Below are positions 43,479 through 53,235 of a stretch of 64,000 nucleotides of DNA, one piece after another. Location: NCBI GenBank assembly GCA_017634385.1, contig JAGBNN010000002.1, positions 124,001 to 188,000 of the forward strand, read 5' to 3'. Under the pieces are notes generated by a model that was given only the letters and a program-made list of their open reading frames with translations, was not told the DNA's origin and made no database searches. The position numbers and the translations under genes are program-made. Source of the stretch: Bacilli bacterium. Its GTDB lineage: Bacteria; Bacillota_I; Bacilli_A; RF39; UBA660. The stretch's first letter is position 1; the number at the start of each line of letters is the position of its first letter.

Positions 43479-43955
43479 CTAATCTACACAATTTACCCCT
43501 ACTGTTGAATAACTATTATCTTTGAATAATAATATATATCTGTAACCACATTTTTTAGCTTCATCACTACTTGTTGATGGATTTATACTATTTAAATCTT
43601 TTCTTACAGGATAAGGAAAAACTTTTTCATTTATCAATGAATTTGTCATTACATATTTAGAAAAATATAATTTTTTAATACTTAATTCATTCATTAATGA
43701 TGCATCTTCATTTGTAATATCTATATAATCATTATTTTTAGCTTGTTCAATAAATTCTAATTCTTTTGTATAAAAATATTTTTTAACATTCTTAGCAGAA
43801 TATAATCCTTCTGCAGTATTATACTTTATAAGTTCATTATTTTGCTTTATATAATTGTTCATTGTAATAGCATATACCATTGTAATTACTGTTGCGATAA
43901 CAGTTAATGCTATTATTGTTTCAGCAAGCATATATCCTTGATTATTTTTTTGCAT
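43479..43955 (-). CDS. Prepilin-like protein
   Basis: 158 residues. Prepilin signal QKNNQGYMLAETIIALTVIATVITMVYA: cleavage after Gly, Glu at +5, hydrophobic helix to about residue 28. A short globular domain follows with two Cys (near 138 and 157) that could pair. It is smaller than the Gly-rich prepilin and upstream of it by 10 bases in the same operon. It may be a major or minor pilin; the window contains no third prepilin. RBS GGGAGAG. Confidence 0.82.
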   Translation of the reverse strand: MQKNNQGYMLAETIIALTVIATVITMVYAITMNNYIKQNNELIKYNTAEGLYSAKNVKKYFYTKELEFIEQAKNNDYIDITNEDASLMNELSIKKLYFSKYVMTNSLINEKVFPYPVRKDLNSINPSTSSDEAKKCGYRYILLFKDNSYSTVGVNCVD

Positions 43956-44070
43956 TTTTAACTCTCCCTATCTTGATATTATTATAAATCTATTATATAA
44001 TATTTAATGAAATAATACTAGAGGAAAAAAGTATTTAGTGTAAAAAAGAATATAAAGGGTGAAGATATTT

Positions 44071-45369
44071 ATGCTTAAAGTTTTTGATTTTGAAAAGTTA
44101 CCTATTGTTGAAATAGTTAACGAAATTATTATAGATGCAACTAAACACAGGGCCAGTGATATTCACTTTGACCCTCTTTCTGATAATTTAAAAGTTAGAA
44201 TAAGAATTGATGGTACTTTAGTTGATTATTGTACTGTACCTAACGATTATAAAAGAAACTTAATAACAAGAGTAAAAATTATAGCTGGTATGAATATCAC
44301 TGAAAACAGACTTCCTCAAGATGGTGCGATTAAAACATCATTAAATGGAGTTCCTCTTGATATGCGTGTATCTTCATTACCTACTAATAGCGGTGAAAAA
44401 ATAGTTATTCGTATATTAGACTACTCTATGAGTATTCAAGGACTTGAAAAACTAGGATTTACTAAAGAAAATTATGAAAAGATAATAAAAATGATTACTG
44501 TACCAAATGGTATTATATTAATAACAGGAGCTACTGGTACTGGTAAATCTACTACAGTATACTCTATTTTACAAAGATTAAATAAAGAAGAATCAAATAT
44601 AATCACAGTTGAAGATCCAGTTGAAATGGATTTACCTGGTATTAACCAAGTACAAGTTAGTAGTGAAATTGGTTTAACATTTGCTAGTGTACTTAGATCT
44701 ATATTAAGACAAGACCCAGATATCATAATGATCGGAGAAATTCGTGATGATGAAACTGCTGAAATAGCCGTTAGAGCTTCTATTACTGGTCACTTAGTAT
44801 TATCTACACTACATACAAACGATTCACTTAATACTATTGAGAGACTTTTAGATATGAATGTTGAAAGATATTTACTTGCTGCTTCTCTAGAAGGTATTGT
44901 ATCTCAAAAGTTAGCTAAAAAGTTATGTCCAAATTGTAGAAAGAAAGTTCAAACTAATCAATATCAAAAACATTTATTTAAAAAGAATTTAGGTGTTGAA
45001 CTTCCAGAAATATATGTGGCTGGAGATGGATGTGAACATTGTATGAATGGTTATAGTGGTCGTATTCCTATCCATGAAGTATTATTAATAAATGAAGATA
45101 TTAGAGATGCTATTTCTAATAATGTAAAAAAAGATGAGTTAAAAGCTTTAGTATATAAAGATGCTAAAACATTATTACAAGATGGTTTATTAAAAGTATC
45201 AAAAGGTTTAACTACATTTGAAGAAATAATCAGATTAATTGAACTTGATGTTGAAGATGTAGTTATTGAAAGATTTGAAAATCAAGAAGTTGATGAAAAT
45301 GGACAACCTGTTGTTAAACCACAACCTACTCCAGTTCAACCTCAACCTCAACCACAAACTCAACAATAA
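44071..45369 (+). CDS. Type IV pilus/competence assembly ATPase (PilB/ComGA/GspE family)
   Basis: Hexameric secretion ATPase powering pilus assembly. From ATG at 44071, eight bases after AGGGTGA (a GTG at 44059 lies inside the ribosome site), it has 432 residues. There is no MshEN domain; it starts with the N2 domain (HRASDIHFDPLSD). Walker A GATGTGKSTTVYS near 156, Asp box and VEDPVE, Walker B DPDIIMIGEIRDDETAEIA near 220, His box LSTLHTND near 246. A zinc site has LCPNC and CEHCMNG. The tail ends in a Pro/Gln tract (QPTPVQPQPQPQ). Divergent from the prepilins, convergent with the peptidase. Confidence 0.93.
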   Translation: MLKVFDFEKLPIVEIVNEIIIDATKHRASDIHFDPLSDNLKVRIRIDGTLVDYCTVPNDYKRNLITRVKIIAGMNITENRLPQDGAIKTSLNGVPLDMRVSSLPTNSGEKIVIRILDYSMSIQGLEKLGFTKENYEKIIKMITVPNGIILITGATGTGKSTTVYSILQRLNKEESNIITVEDPVEMDLPGINQVQVSSEIGLTFASVLRSILRQDPDIIMIGEIRDDETAEIAVRASITGHLVLSTLHTNDSLNTIERLLDMNVERYLLAASLEGIVSQKLAKKLCPNCRKKVQTNQYQKHLFKKNLGVELPEIYVAGDGCEHCMNGYSGRIPIHEVLLINEDIRDAISNNVKKDELKALVYKDAKTLLQDGLLKVSKGLTTFEEIIRLIELDVEDVVIERFENQEVDENGQPVVKPQPTPVQPQPQPQTQQ

Positions 45370-45402
45370 AAAAAATACATTGAAAAATGTATTTTTTTAT
45401 TG
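45367..45402. terminator. Bidirectional terminator between pilB and pilD
   Basis: AATACATTGAAAAATGTATT with T-runs in both senses. Confidence 0.7.
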
Positions 45403-46206
45403 CAATAAATTTAATAACATATTAAAATCTATCTTTCCTATAACTAATATAAGTGCCGCTATTGCTAGATATGGTCCAAATGGTAACATGTGTTCATTTT
45501 TTCTATACATATTTATTATAGATAAAGGAAGTGCTATAAATGATGCTAAAAAGACAACTACTATTGATAACTTCCATCCAATTATCATAGATACAAAAGC
45601 CATCATTTTTATATCTCCTCCACCCATCGAATCTTTCTTAAATGCCATATTACCAAAAAGTCTAATTAAATACATTACAAGAAACATTACAAGTCCATCA
45701 AGTAATATAAATATAAGTTCATATCCACCATCTATTATTGTATGAATATTACCAGCCTTATATGATATAAATAGTTTTAAGAAAACTAATACTATTCCAA
45801 AAAATATTAACACTTCATCAGGTATTATCATATATTTAATATCACTTATCATTATAATTATCATTGCAGATGTAAATAAACAAGCATATATTATGTTTAA
45901 CCATTCTGGGAATACTTCTTTATATGATAAATAACAAAGAACAAATAATATTCCTGTTAGAAGTTCAAATGTTGGATAGAATAAAGATATTTTACTTTTA
46001 CAATTCTTACATTTACCTCCTAAAAATATATATGATAATACTGGGATTAATTCTAACGATCCAAGTTTATGATCACAATTAGGGCAATGTGATGGTGGAT
46101 ATACAATTGACATATTATTTGGTAATCTATACCCTACTACATTAAAGAAGGACCCAAAACAAAGTCCTATTATAAATATTATTATACTATATATTAATAC
46201 TTCCAT
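45397..46206 (-). CDS. Prepilin leader peptidase/N-methyltransferase
   Basis: 269 residues, PilD/ComC family aspartic membrane protease. N-terminal domain GLCFGSFFNVVGYRLP then the zinc Cys pairs (CPNCDHKL, CKNCKSKI) as in bifunctional enzymes. About seven TMs. The catalytic Asps are in ISDIKYMIIPDE near 125 and GGGDIKMMAF near 200. It processes the two prepilins encoded nearby. RBS AAGGAG. It follows pilC by 9 bases in the same operon. Confidence 0.93.
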   Translation of the reverse strand: MEVLIYSIIIFIIGLCFGSFFNVVGYRLPNNMSIVYPPSHCPNCDHKLGSLELIPVLSYIFLGGKCKNCKSKISLFYPTFELLTGILFVLCYLSYKEVFPEWLNIIYACLFTSAMIIIMISDIKYMIIPDEVLIFFGIVLVFLKLFISYKAGNIHTIIDGGYELIFILLDGLVMFLVMYLIRLFGNMAFKKDSMGGGDIKMMAFVSMIIGWKLSIVVVFLASFIALPLSIINMYRKNEHMLPFGPYLAIAALILVIGKIDFNMLLNLLQ

Positions 46207-46215
46207 AAGTTCTCC

Positions 46216-47952
46216 TTACACGATGTCATTATACATACTAAACATTGGAATAATAATTGCAAGTAATATTCCACCTACTATTACTGCTAAGAATATTATC
46301 ATAACTGGTTCTATTAAAGCTTTTACTCTAGCAATTGCATTATAATGTTCTTCTTGATAATATTCAGATACTTTTTCCATCATTGTTCCAAGTTGTCCAG
46401 TTCTTTCACCAGTAACAATCATTTGATATGCTATATCTGGGAAAGCCCATTGTTCATTAAATGCTGTAGATAAAGTTTCACCTTTTGATAAACTATCTAC
46501 TGCATCATATATTATTCCTTTATAAATTTCATTTTCAGTTATTCTTCCTAGTATATCCATACTATCAGTTATAAAGATATTATTATTAATAAGTGTTGCG
46601 AATGTTTTAGTAAACATATTTACTTCATTATAAATTATAATTTGTCCCATTACAGGTATATGCATTAATAAAGATTGAACTCTAGCTTTAAATATAACAC
46701 TTCTTTTATATGCTATTGTAAATAATACTACAATTAAAGCTATTATTAATACTATTATTAATATATTTGCTTTTAAGAATACACTCATACTAATTATTGC
46801 TTGTGTTATCCATGGTAAATCAGTTCCAATTGTTTCATAAATACTAACAAATTGTGGTATTACATAAAGCATTATATAAAATACAATAGCTATTGCAAAT
46901 ATAAATACAAAGATTGGATACATCATTGCATTTACCATTTCTTTTCTTGATTTTTCAGTTTGTTTATAATAATCTACTTGTTCATCTAATACTTCTGGTA
47001 AATTACCTGTCATTTCTGCTGTTTTTACCATATTTATTAATAACTTAGGAAATACATTATTTCCACATCTAAGCATTGCATCAGATAATGTAGAACCCAT
47101 TGTTAATTCATATACAACAGATTTCCATATAGTTTGTTCTATTTTTTTCTTTGCTTGGTTAGAAAGTATTTTAATTGCTTCTACTACTGGTATACCTGCT
47201 TTTAAATATGTAGATAATTGTGTTAGATAGAATATTAAAGCAGATTTTTTAATTGGTTTATTTAATCCTAAATCAGTATTGAATATAGTTGCTTTTGCTT
47301 GTGCTTTTATTTCATATACTTCATATCCTTCTGAAAGCAAATATGAATGCACATCTAATTTAGAATATCCTTGGAACATACCTTTTTCAATTTTTCCTTT
47401 AGGATTCTTTGCAATATATCTAAATATAATTTTTTCTACACTTCTTTTTGCATCTTCACCATTAACATCAAGACTTAAAGTTTTTCTCTTTTCATCTAAT
47501 TTTCTTTGTTGACGAACTGCAAAGAAACTTCTAGATTTTAATTGTTCTAATATACTCTTATGTTGTCTTCTTTCTTCTTCTTTCTGTCTTAATTTTTCTC
47601 TTCTTATTTTATCTCTTGCTATTCTATGTTCTTCTCTTGCTTCTTTTCTAGTTAATTTTTTATCTCTATGAATTACTTGTTCATTATTTCCTCCATATTT
47701 AGAAAATTTAAGTTCTTCATTTTGATTTTGTCTAATATATTCTTCAGCTTGTTTCTTTTCTTTAGCAAGTTGCTCTCTTCTTTTCTTTTCTTTTTCTTCT
47801 CTTTGTTTCTTTTTTTCTGGAGATTCTCTTAATAATAATTTTATTATATAATAAAATCCCAAATTCAAATATTTAAAAATATTAAATGGTAATGTAATTA
47901 TAAATATAAATATATTATAAATACTTACAAATATTTTTTTTACTAATTTCAT
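46216..47952 (-). CDS. Type IV pilus/type II secretion inner-membrane protein PilC/GspF with charged N-terminal extension
   Basis: 578 residues. The C-terminal 400 are a normal PilC: two T2SSF domains, the first with FYLTQLSTYLKAGIPVVEAI near 240, the second with FTKTFATLINNNIFITDSM near 445, and three TM segments, ending ILLAIIIPMFSMYNDIV. The first 170 residues are unusual: a hydrophobic segment at about 10-40, then a long Arg/Lys/Glu-rich stretch (EKKRREQLAKEKKQAEE..., RKEAREEHRIARDKIRREKL) of coiled-coil type. Typical PilC has about 400 residues, so this is an added module. Start is ATG at 47952; a GTG at 47958 is also possible. Confidence 0.88.
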   Translation of the reverse strand: MKLVKKIFVSIYNIFIFIITLPFNIFKYLNLGFYYIIKLLLRESPEKKKQREEKEKKRREQLAKEKKQAEEYIRQNQNEELKFSKYGGNNEQVIHRDKKLTRKEAREEHRIARDKIRREKLRQKEEERRQHKSILEQLKSRSFFAVRQQRKLDEKRKTLSLDVNGEDAKRSVEKIIFRYIAKNPKGKIEKGMFQGYSKLDVHSYLLSEGYEVYEIKAQAKATIFNTDLGLNKPIKKSALIFYLTQLSTYLKAGIPVVEAIKILSNQAKKKIEQTIWKSVVYELTMGSTLSDAMLRCGNNVFPKLLINMVKTAEMTGNLPEVLDEQVDYYKQTEKSRKEMVNAMMYPIFVFIFAIAIVFYIMLYVIPQFVSIYETIGTDLPWITQAIISMSVFLKANILIIVLIIALIVVLFTIAYKRSVIFKARVQSLLMHIPVMGQIIIYNEVNMFTKTFATLINNNIFITDSMDILGRITENEIYKGIIYDAVDSLSKGETLSTAFNEQWAFPDIAYQMIVTGERTGQLGTMMEKVSEYYQEEHYNAIARVKALIEPVMIIFLAVIVGGILLAIIIPMFSMYNDIV

Positions 47953-48054
47953 ATTCACACCAACCTATTATATATATATTTTAATTATATCACAGTAATA
48001 TATTTTTTTAAACATTTTTTTATACTTTCATATAATAATTTAGGAGGTTGTAAT

Positions 48055-48330
48055 ATGTTTCCAAATCAATTCTATTCACCTATGCAAAGTCTTGCTCCAA
48101 TTGCTAGAAAAACTATTAATTGGGGGAATTTATTAAGCAATACACAAAAGACTTTAAATATAGTTAATCAAGCAATACCCATTGTGTATCAGATTAAACC
48201 TATTGTAAATAATGCAAGAACTATTTTTAAAGTTGCTAATGAATTTACTAAGACCAACGAACAAAATAATATTACTGTCAAGAAGCAAGATGATATCAAC
48301 TACGATGATGGTCCTAGTTTCTTTATATAA
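48055..48330 (+). CDS. Small YqfQ/VrrA-like protein
   Basis: 91 residues without TM or signal peptide. MFPNQFYSPMQSLAPIARKT, then an amphipathic-helical centre (LLSNTQKTLNIVNQAIPIVYQI...), ending acidic (DDINYDDGPSFFI). Size, the N-terminal FP/aromatic-Pro start and its position beside trmK-sigA-dnaG recall YqfQ/VrrA of Bacillus. Assignment is by context and pattern and is tentative. ATG follows AGGAGG. Convergent with trmK. Confidence 0.6.
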   Translation: MFPNQFYSPMQSLAPIARKTINWGNLLSNTQKTLNIVNQAIPIVYQIKPIVNNARTIFKVANEFTKTNEQNNITVKKQDDINYDDGPSFFI

Positions 48331-48358
48331 AAAAAAGAACTATTCTAGTTCTTCTTTT
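48331..48358. terminator. Terminator between the YqfQ-like gene and trmK
   Basis: AAGAACTATTCTAGTTCTT with T-runs in both senses. Confidence 0.65.
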
Positions 48359-49005
48359 ATTATTTTAATTAATTTCATATGATGTAATCTATTGAATATA
48401 TCAGTTGATGGTAATTGTAATAATAAATTTTCATATTTCAATAGTTTTTTAGAATAATATTCTTTGAATAATTCATCTTTATTTTCCATTAATCTTGGTC
48501 CAAAATATATTTGTTTGTAATCATATTTTTCTTCGCCAGGTCTAAATTCTATTATTGTATATACTATATCATTATCATCTACTAATTTCTCTTTTGTTAT
48601 TTTATATCCTATTTTTATTACAGTTTTTCTTAATTTAACTACATCTGTATTTGATTGAACAATTATCTTTTTTACATTTTTTAATTTTTTAGATTCGCTT
48701 AGTATATCTACTATTGTATGAAATCCCATTCCTGCGATTACAATAGTATCATATTCAGATGCTTCTGCTATCTTAAGACCATCACCTAATCTTAAATCTA
48801 TTTCATCTTCCATTTCATGCTTTTCTATATTCTTTTTTGCTTGTTTAATTGCTCCTTCGTGAATATCAGAAGCAATTATACTTACACTAGGCATTTCTTC
48901 TTTTAAATATATATCTAAAAGTGCATGATCACAACCTATATCAATTATTTTATCATTTTCTTCTATAAACTCCGTTATAGCTAACAATCTCTTTGATATT
49001 CTCAT
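48340..49005 (-). CDS. trmK: tRNA m1A22 methyltransferase TrmK
   Basis: 221 residues. Class I methyltransferase: SAM motif IIDIGCDHALLDIYL at about 18-32, motif II IASDIHEGAIKQA near 40, then LGDGLKIAEASEYDTIVIAGMG near 72 (the GMG is family-specific). The C-terminal coiled-coil domain ends KLIKIIKEEL. TrmK/YqfN follows sigA in Bacillus too. The ATG overlaps the sigA stop region (GGATTAATATG) with GGTGG as ribosome site. Confidence 0.93.
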   Translation of the reverse strand: MRISKRLLAITEFIEENDKIIDIGCDHALLDIYLKEEMPSVSIIASDIHEGAIKQAKKNIEKHEMEDEIDLRLGDGLKIAEASEYDTIVIAGMGFHTIVDILSESKKLKNVKKIIVQSNTDVVKLRKTVIKIGYKITKEKLVDDNDIVYTIIEFRPGEEKYDYKQIYFGPRLMENKDELFKEYYSKKLLKYENLLLQLPSTDIFNRLHHMKLIKIIKEELE

Positions 49006-49006
49006 A

Positions 49007-50104
49007 TTAATCCACCAAATAATCCTTTAATTTTTTACTTCTAGAAGGATGTCTTAATTTTCTTAATGCTTTTGCTTCTATTTGTCTTATTCTTTCTCTT
49101 GTTACTCCAAATATTGTACCTACTTCTTCAAGTGTTCTACATGTTCCATCTACTAAACCAAATCTTAATTTGATAACTTGTTCTTCTCTTTCTGTTAATG
49201 TAAGTAAAAGTTCTCCAATTTCATCTTTTAATACTTCATTAATTGCATATTCTTCAGGTGATAATGTTTTATCATCTTTTACGAAATCACCTAAATGAGA
49301 ATCTTCTTCTTCACCTATTGGTGTTTCAAGTGATAGAGGATCTAATGAGATTTTTAATATTTCTCTTATTTTATCTTCAGGCATACCAAGTGCTTTTGAA
49401 AGTTCTTCTTCTGTTGGTTCTCTATCAAGTTCTAGAGTCATTTGTCTTTGTACTCTTTTTAATTTATTTATTGTTTCTACCATATGAACTGGTACTCTTA
49501 TTGTTTTTGCTTGGTCAGCAATTGCACGAGTAATTGCTTGTCTTATCCACCAAGTAGCATATGTAGAAAATTTATATCCTTTTGATGAATCAAATTTATC
49601 TACAGCTTTCATAAGACCTATATTTCCTTCTTGAATCAAATCAAGGAACGATAAATTTCTTCCTACGTATCTTTTTGCTATTGAAACAACTAAACGTAAA
49701 TTAGATTCAGCAAGTTTACTTTTTGCTTCTTCGTCTCCTTCTTCAATTTTCTTTGATAATTCTAATTCTTCATCTAATGTTAATAAACTTATTTTACCTA
49801 TTTCTTTTAAATACATTCTAACTGGATCATTTATACTTAAATTTTTAGGTAATGTTATTTCATCATTTAATAAATCTTCAACAGACCCATCATCTTCTCC
49901 ATCTTCATCTTCAGTTATCTCTGAATCTGCGACTACTTCTATATTATTATCATTTAAAAAGTTATATAGATTATCAAGACTTTCAGCGTCCATTTCTAAT
50001 CCTTTTAAAGAATCTGCAAGTTCTTCAAAAGTTAAGAAACCATTTTCCTTCCCTTTTTTTAATAATTCTTCTTTTCTTTCATCGAATGTTTTTATTTCAC
50101 TCAT
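49007..50104 (-). CDS. sigA: Primary sigma factor SigA (RpoD)
   Basis: 365 residues, housekeeping sigma-70. Region 1.1 is short and acidic (up to about 85). Region 1.2 [22 protein letters not shown], region 2 with [18 protein letters not shown] and [18 protein letters not shown], region 3 [12 protein letters not shown], region 4 with [20 protein letters not shown] near 335 (-35 recognition). All are canonical, so sigma-A promoters such as those listed in this window are expected. RBS GGAGAG. Two bases after dnaG. Confidence 0.97.
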   Translation of the reverse strand: MSEIKTFDERKEELLKKGKENGFLTFEELADSLKGLEMDAESLDNLYNFLNDNNIEVVADSEITEDEDGEDDGSVEDLLNDEITLPKNLSINDPVRMYLKEIGKISLLTLDEELELSKKIEEGDEEAKSKLAESNLRLVVSIAKRYVGRNLSFLDLIQEGNIGLMKAVDKFDSSKGYKFSTYATWWIRQAITRAIADQAKTIRVPVHMVETINKLKRVQRQMTLELDREPTEEELSKALGMPEDKIREILKISLDPLSLETPIGEEEDSHLGDFVKDDKTLSPEEYAINEVLKDEIGELLLTLTEREEQVIKLRFGLVDGTCRTLEEVGTIFGVTRERIRQIEAKALRKLRHPSRSKKLKDYLVD

Positions 50105-50106
50105 TT

Positions 50107-51846
50107 TTACAAACTCTCCTTCATTTTTATATCAACAATTTTTTGTGCTATTTCTTTTCTTTTTATTTCATTTGTTTCATTTTTTAAATCATTTTTTAAT
50201 TTATTTATTCTTTCTTCATATAAATATTGTTTAATAACTTTAAAATAATTTTCTATATCATCATTTAATTCTTCTTCGGAATAATTTATATCATCTATTT
50301 CTATTACTAAATTTATTAAATCTTTTTTATCTGATAAATAAATTATAAAATCATTTAAATTAAAACTATTATATTCTTTATAAAATAATACTATTTCATT
50401 TGCTAGTCTTTTATGTAATTCAAATGGTAAATAATATAAATTATTATAGTAATAAGAAATCATACTATTATCATGAATCATTCTATATATTATATAATTT
50501 GTTGCTTTTTCATATTTTGTTGTATTTGATTTTTTTGGCTTTGTACTTATTATTTCTTTTTTATTTTCTCTTTTTAATTTTGATAATATTATTTCTTTAT
50601 CAACATTTGTTACCTTAGATAATTTATTTATTTCTAAATCTAATACAATATCATCATCTATTTTAGATAATTCTGGTAATACTGCATTAATATAATTTGA
50701 TACATCCTTACTATTATTGAAATCAATATTTTGCTTATATGATGACATTTTATAATCGTATACACTTATTGGATGAGCTAAATGATATTCCATTTTTTCT
50801 TTTCCGTTTTTAAGTATATATTCATCTGGATCTAAATTATCTTCTAATCTAACAATTTTTATTCTCTCATCATTACTACCATAATTTTCTAAATATGATT
50901 GTGTAGCTTTATTTCCTGCTTCATCTCCATCAAACATTAATATAATATTTGTTGCCATTTTTTCTATTAATGAAGATTGCACTTTTGTAACTGCTGTTCC
51001 CATAGTTGCAACTACGTTTTTTATTCCTATACTACTAAGCCTAATTACATCCATAAAACCTTCAACTATTATAATACTTTTTTCTTTTCTTGCAAGTGCT
51101 TTTGCATTATGATAGTTATATAATAATTCACCTTTTTTAAATATTGGTGTTTCTTTTGTATTTATGTATTTACTTTCATCACTTTTACTATAAATTCTTC
51201 CTGAAAAACCTACTACTCTTCCTTCTAAATCATATAAAGGAAACATAATCCTATTTTTATATAAGTCATAAACAGTATTAGAACTCTTTACTCCTATACC
51301 TGCTTGAACTATTTCGTTATCTTCATATCCTTTATTTTTTAGAATTGTATAAAGTTCTGAATCATTTAATGAAAGTCCTATATTAAATTCTTTGATTATA
51401 TCTTCATTTATTTTTCTATCACTTAGATATTTTTTTGCTGATTTTCCATATGTAGTATTTAAATTATTTTGATAAAACTTATAAGATATATCATATATGT
51501 CATATAATCTTTTATATGATGTATTTATGGTATCTTTTTTATCATTTTTTATATCTATAGTGATTCCTTGCTTAGCTGCGACTATTTTAACAGCTTCCAT
51601 AAATGAGACTTTTTCATATTCCATGATAAAATTAAAAACATTCCCTGCATTACCACACACAAAACATTTATACATTTGTTTATCACTTGATACACTCATT
51701 GATGGATTGTGATCATCGTGAAATGGACAAACCCCAAAATAATTTTTTCCTTTTTGTGTTAATGGTACATAGTCTCTTATAATATCGACTATATCAGCTT
51801 TTCTTTGAATGCTAACAATTTCCTCATAGGATATATTATTAGCCAT
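50107..51846 (-). CDS. dnaG: DNA primase
   Basis: Makes RNA primers at the replication fork. 579 residues. CHC2 zinc site [13 protein letters not shown] with KCFVCGNAG (Cys39-His42... Cys60-Cys63, approximate). Toprim RNA-polymerase domain: [26 protein letters not shown] near 262 and [12 protein letters not shown] near 310. The C-terminal part (about 440-579), for DnaB binding, is divergent and helical. RBS TGGAAGTG. First gene of the dnaG-sigA-trmK macromolecular synthesis operon. Confidence 0.95.
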   Translation of the reverse strand: MANNISYEEIVSIQRKADIVDIIRDYVPLTQKGKNYFGVCPFHDDHNPSMSVSSDKQMYKCFVCGNAGNVFNFIMEYEKVSFMEAVKIVAAKQGITIDIKNDKKDTINTSYKRLYDIYDISYKFYQNNLNTTYGKSAKKYLSDRKINEDIIKEFNIGLSLNDSELYTILKNKGYEDNEIVQAGIGVKSSNTVYDLYKNRIMFPLYDLEGRVVGFSGRIYSKSDESKYINTKETPIFKKGELLYNYHNAKALARKEKSIIIVEGFMDVIRLSSIGIKNVVATMGTAVTKVQSSLIEKMATNIILMFDGDEAGNKATQSYLENYGSNDERIKIVRLEDNLDPDEYILKNGKEKMEYHLAHPISVYDYKMSSYKQNIDFNNSKDVSNYINAVLPELSKIDDDIVLDLEINKLSKVTNVDKEIILSKLKRENKKEIISTKPKKSNTTKYEKATNYIIYRMIHDNSMISYYYNNLYYLPFELHKRLANEIVLFYKEYNSFNLNDFIIYLSDKKDLINLVIEIDDINYSEEELNDDIENYFKVIKQYLYEERINKLKNDLKNETNEIKRKEIAQKIVDIKMKESL

Positions 51847-51932
51847 AAAAAATCACTTCCAATATAATATTCGCTTTTTCTTTATAAAAATCCCCTATTT
51901 TTTGTAAAAAAAATTAATTTTTTACACTTTTT

Positions 51933-51966
51933 GTTAAAAAAAAGACTAAATTTAGTCTTTTTTCTT
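51933..51966 (-). terminator. Terminator of the cohesin-like gene
   Basis: AAAGACTAAATTTAGTCTTT with long T-run on the minus strand. Confidence 0.7.
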
Positions 51967-53220
51967 TATTTTCTTTTCTTTTTCTTTTACTGGTACTATT
52001 TCTATTGTATCAGATAATTTTTCTTCTGCTTTTTCTTTTTTCTTTTCTTTTTTATGATTAAATATTTTTCTTAATACTTCTTTTTTACATAAATAATATC
52101 CAAGTACTATTCCTAATGAGAATGTTACAAACATAAATGATGAGAACATTATCCACTCTCTTTTACTTGTTGTATCTGGACAAGTTTGAACAACCTTTTT
52201 TTGTTGTTTTGATCTCATTATTGTTAATGTATATACTTCTTTATTTTCTCCATCTTCACTAGTTACTACTACTTTTATTGTATTTCTTCCTACTTTTAAT
52301 GATGTATTACCTTCTATTTTTATAGTAGCATTTGGATTTTCTGCTTCTGCTAAAACTTTTGCTTTTGTTATTTTATATGGTACTGTTACAGAATATTTTT
52401 TTAATTCTTTTGTAAATTCAAATTCATCAGCATCTTCTACTTTTAAACTTTTTAAAGCAGCGTTTGCTTTTGTTAGTTCTTCTGGTGTTGGTGTTAATTT
52501 TAATGTTACTTTAATTACATAATTTTTTGTTGTCTTTCCATCTTCAGCTGTTACACCAATTTTTACTTCATTTTCACCTTTTTGAAGATTTTTATAATTA
52601 TCAGAAATCATTATTTTTGCATTTGAATCAGATGCTATTGCATTTACAGTTATTTCAGTTATATCTTGTATTGTTGTTGTATATTCAGTAGTGTTCTTAT
52701 CAAATTTTGGTGATAATGTTGCATTTGGTATTTTTAATGATGATAATGTTGCATCATTTGATAAACCAGCAATCTTTACCATTGAACTTTGTGGTGTTGC
52801 ACTACATTTTTCATCTGTCGCATATGCACATGATACATCTGACAATGATAAATTAGAATCACCTGCTTTTGCATTACCTTTTGCTTGGAATCTTACTGTA
52901 GCTATTGTACCATCTGAATTAATTGGTTGTGCTTTTGTAATTGAAACTGGATTTCCATTTCCTACATTTGAATATCCATTTCCATCTACACCTCTTAAAT
53001 CTAATTTTGAAGCATCATAGTTTAAATTCATACTGAAATTAGTAACATGTTTTTCTCCAACATCAGTAGCTTTTATATAAACAGTTACTTCTCCATTTGG
53101 TTTAATAGTATCTGTTGACTTCTCTACTTTAAATGTTAATGCATATGCATCTTTTGGCACTAAGAAGAATGCTACTAAAAAGCTTACTATTGTTATAATT
53201 GTTAAAAACCCTTTTTTCAT
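51952..53220 (-). CDS. Membrane-anchored cohesin/cadherin-like beta-sandwich protein
   Basis: 422 residues. Signal peptide 1-27 (MKKGFLTIITIVSFLVAFFL, cleavage likely after DAYA). Residues about 30-150 resemble a cohesin fold (FKVEKSTDTIKPNGEVTVYI, NFSMNLNYDASKLDL, TVRFQAKGNAKAG). Two cadherin-like beta-sandwich domains follow (about 155-240 and 255-340), each ending in a GENEVKIGVTAEDGKTT-type strand. A TM at 357-378 and a long basic cytoplasmic tail (KKEKKKEKAEEK) close the protein. No LPXTG. No dockerin-bearing protein is evident in the window. RBS AGAGGG. It precedes nothing co-transcribed except its upstream yqeH by 15 bases. Confidence 0.78.
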   Translation of the reverse strand: MKKGFLTIITIVSFLVAFFLVPKDAYALTFKVEKSTDTIKPNGEVTVYIKATDVGEKHVTNFSMNLNYDASKLDLRGVDGNGYSNVGNGNPVSITKAQPINSDGTIATVRFQAKGNAKAGDSNLSLSDVSCAYATDEKCSATPQSSMVKIAGLSNDATLSSLKIPNATLSPKFDKNTTEYTTTIQDITEITVNAIASDSNAKIMISDNYKNLQKGENEVKIGVTAEDGKTTKNYVIKVTLKLTPTPEELTKANAALKSLKVEDADEFEFTKELKKYSVTVPYKITKAKVLAEAENPNATIKIEGNTSLKVGRNTIKVVVTSEDGENKEVYTLTIMRSKQQKKVVQTCPDTTSKREWIMFSSFMFVTFSLGIVLGYYLCKKEVLRKIFNHKKEKKKEKAEEKLSDTIEIVPVKEKEKKIKKKD

Positions 53221-53235
53221 TCTTTATCCCTCTTT

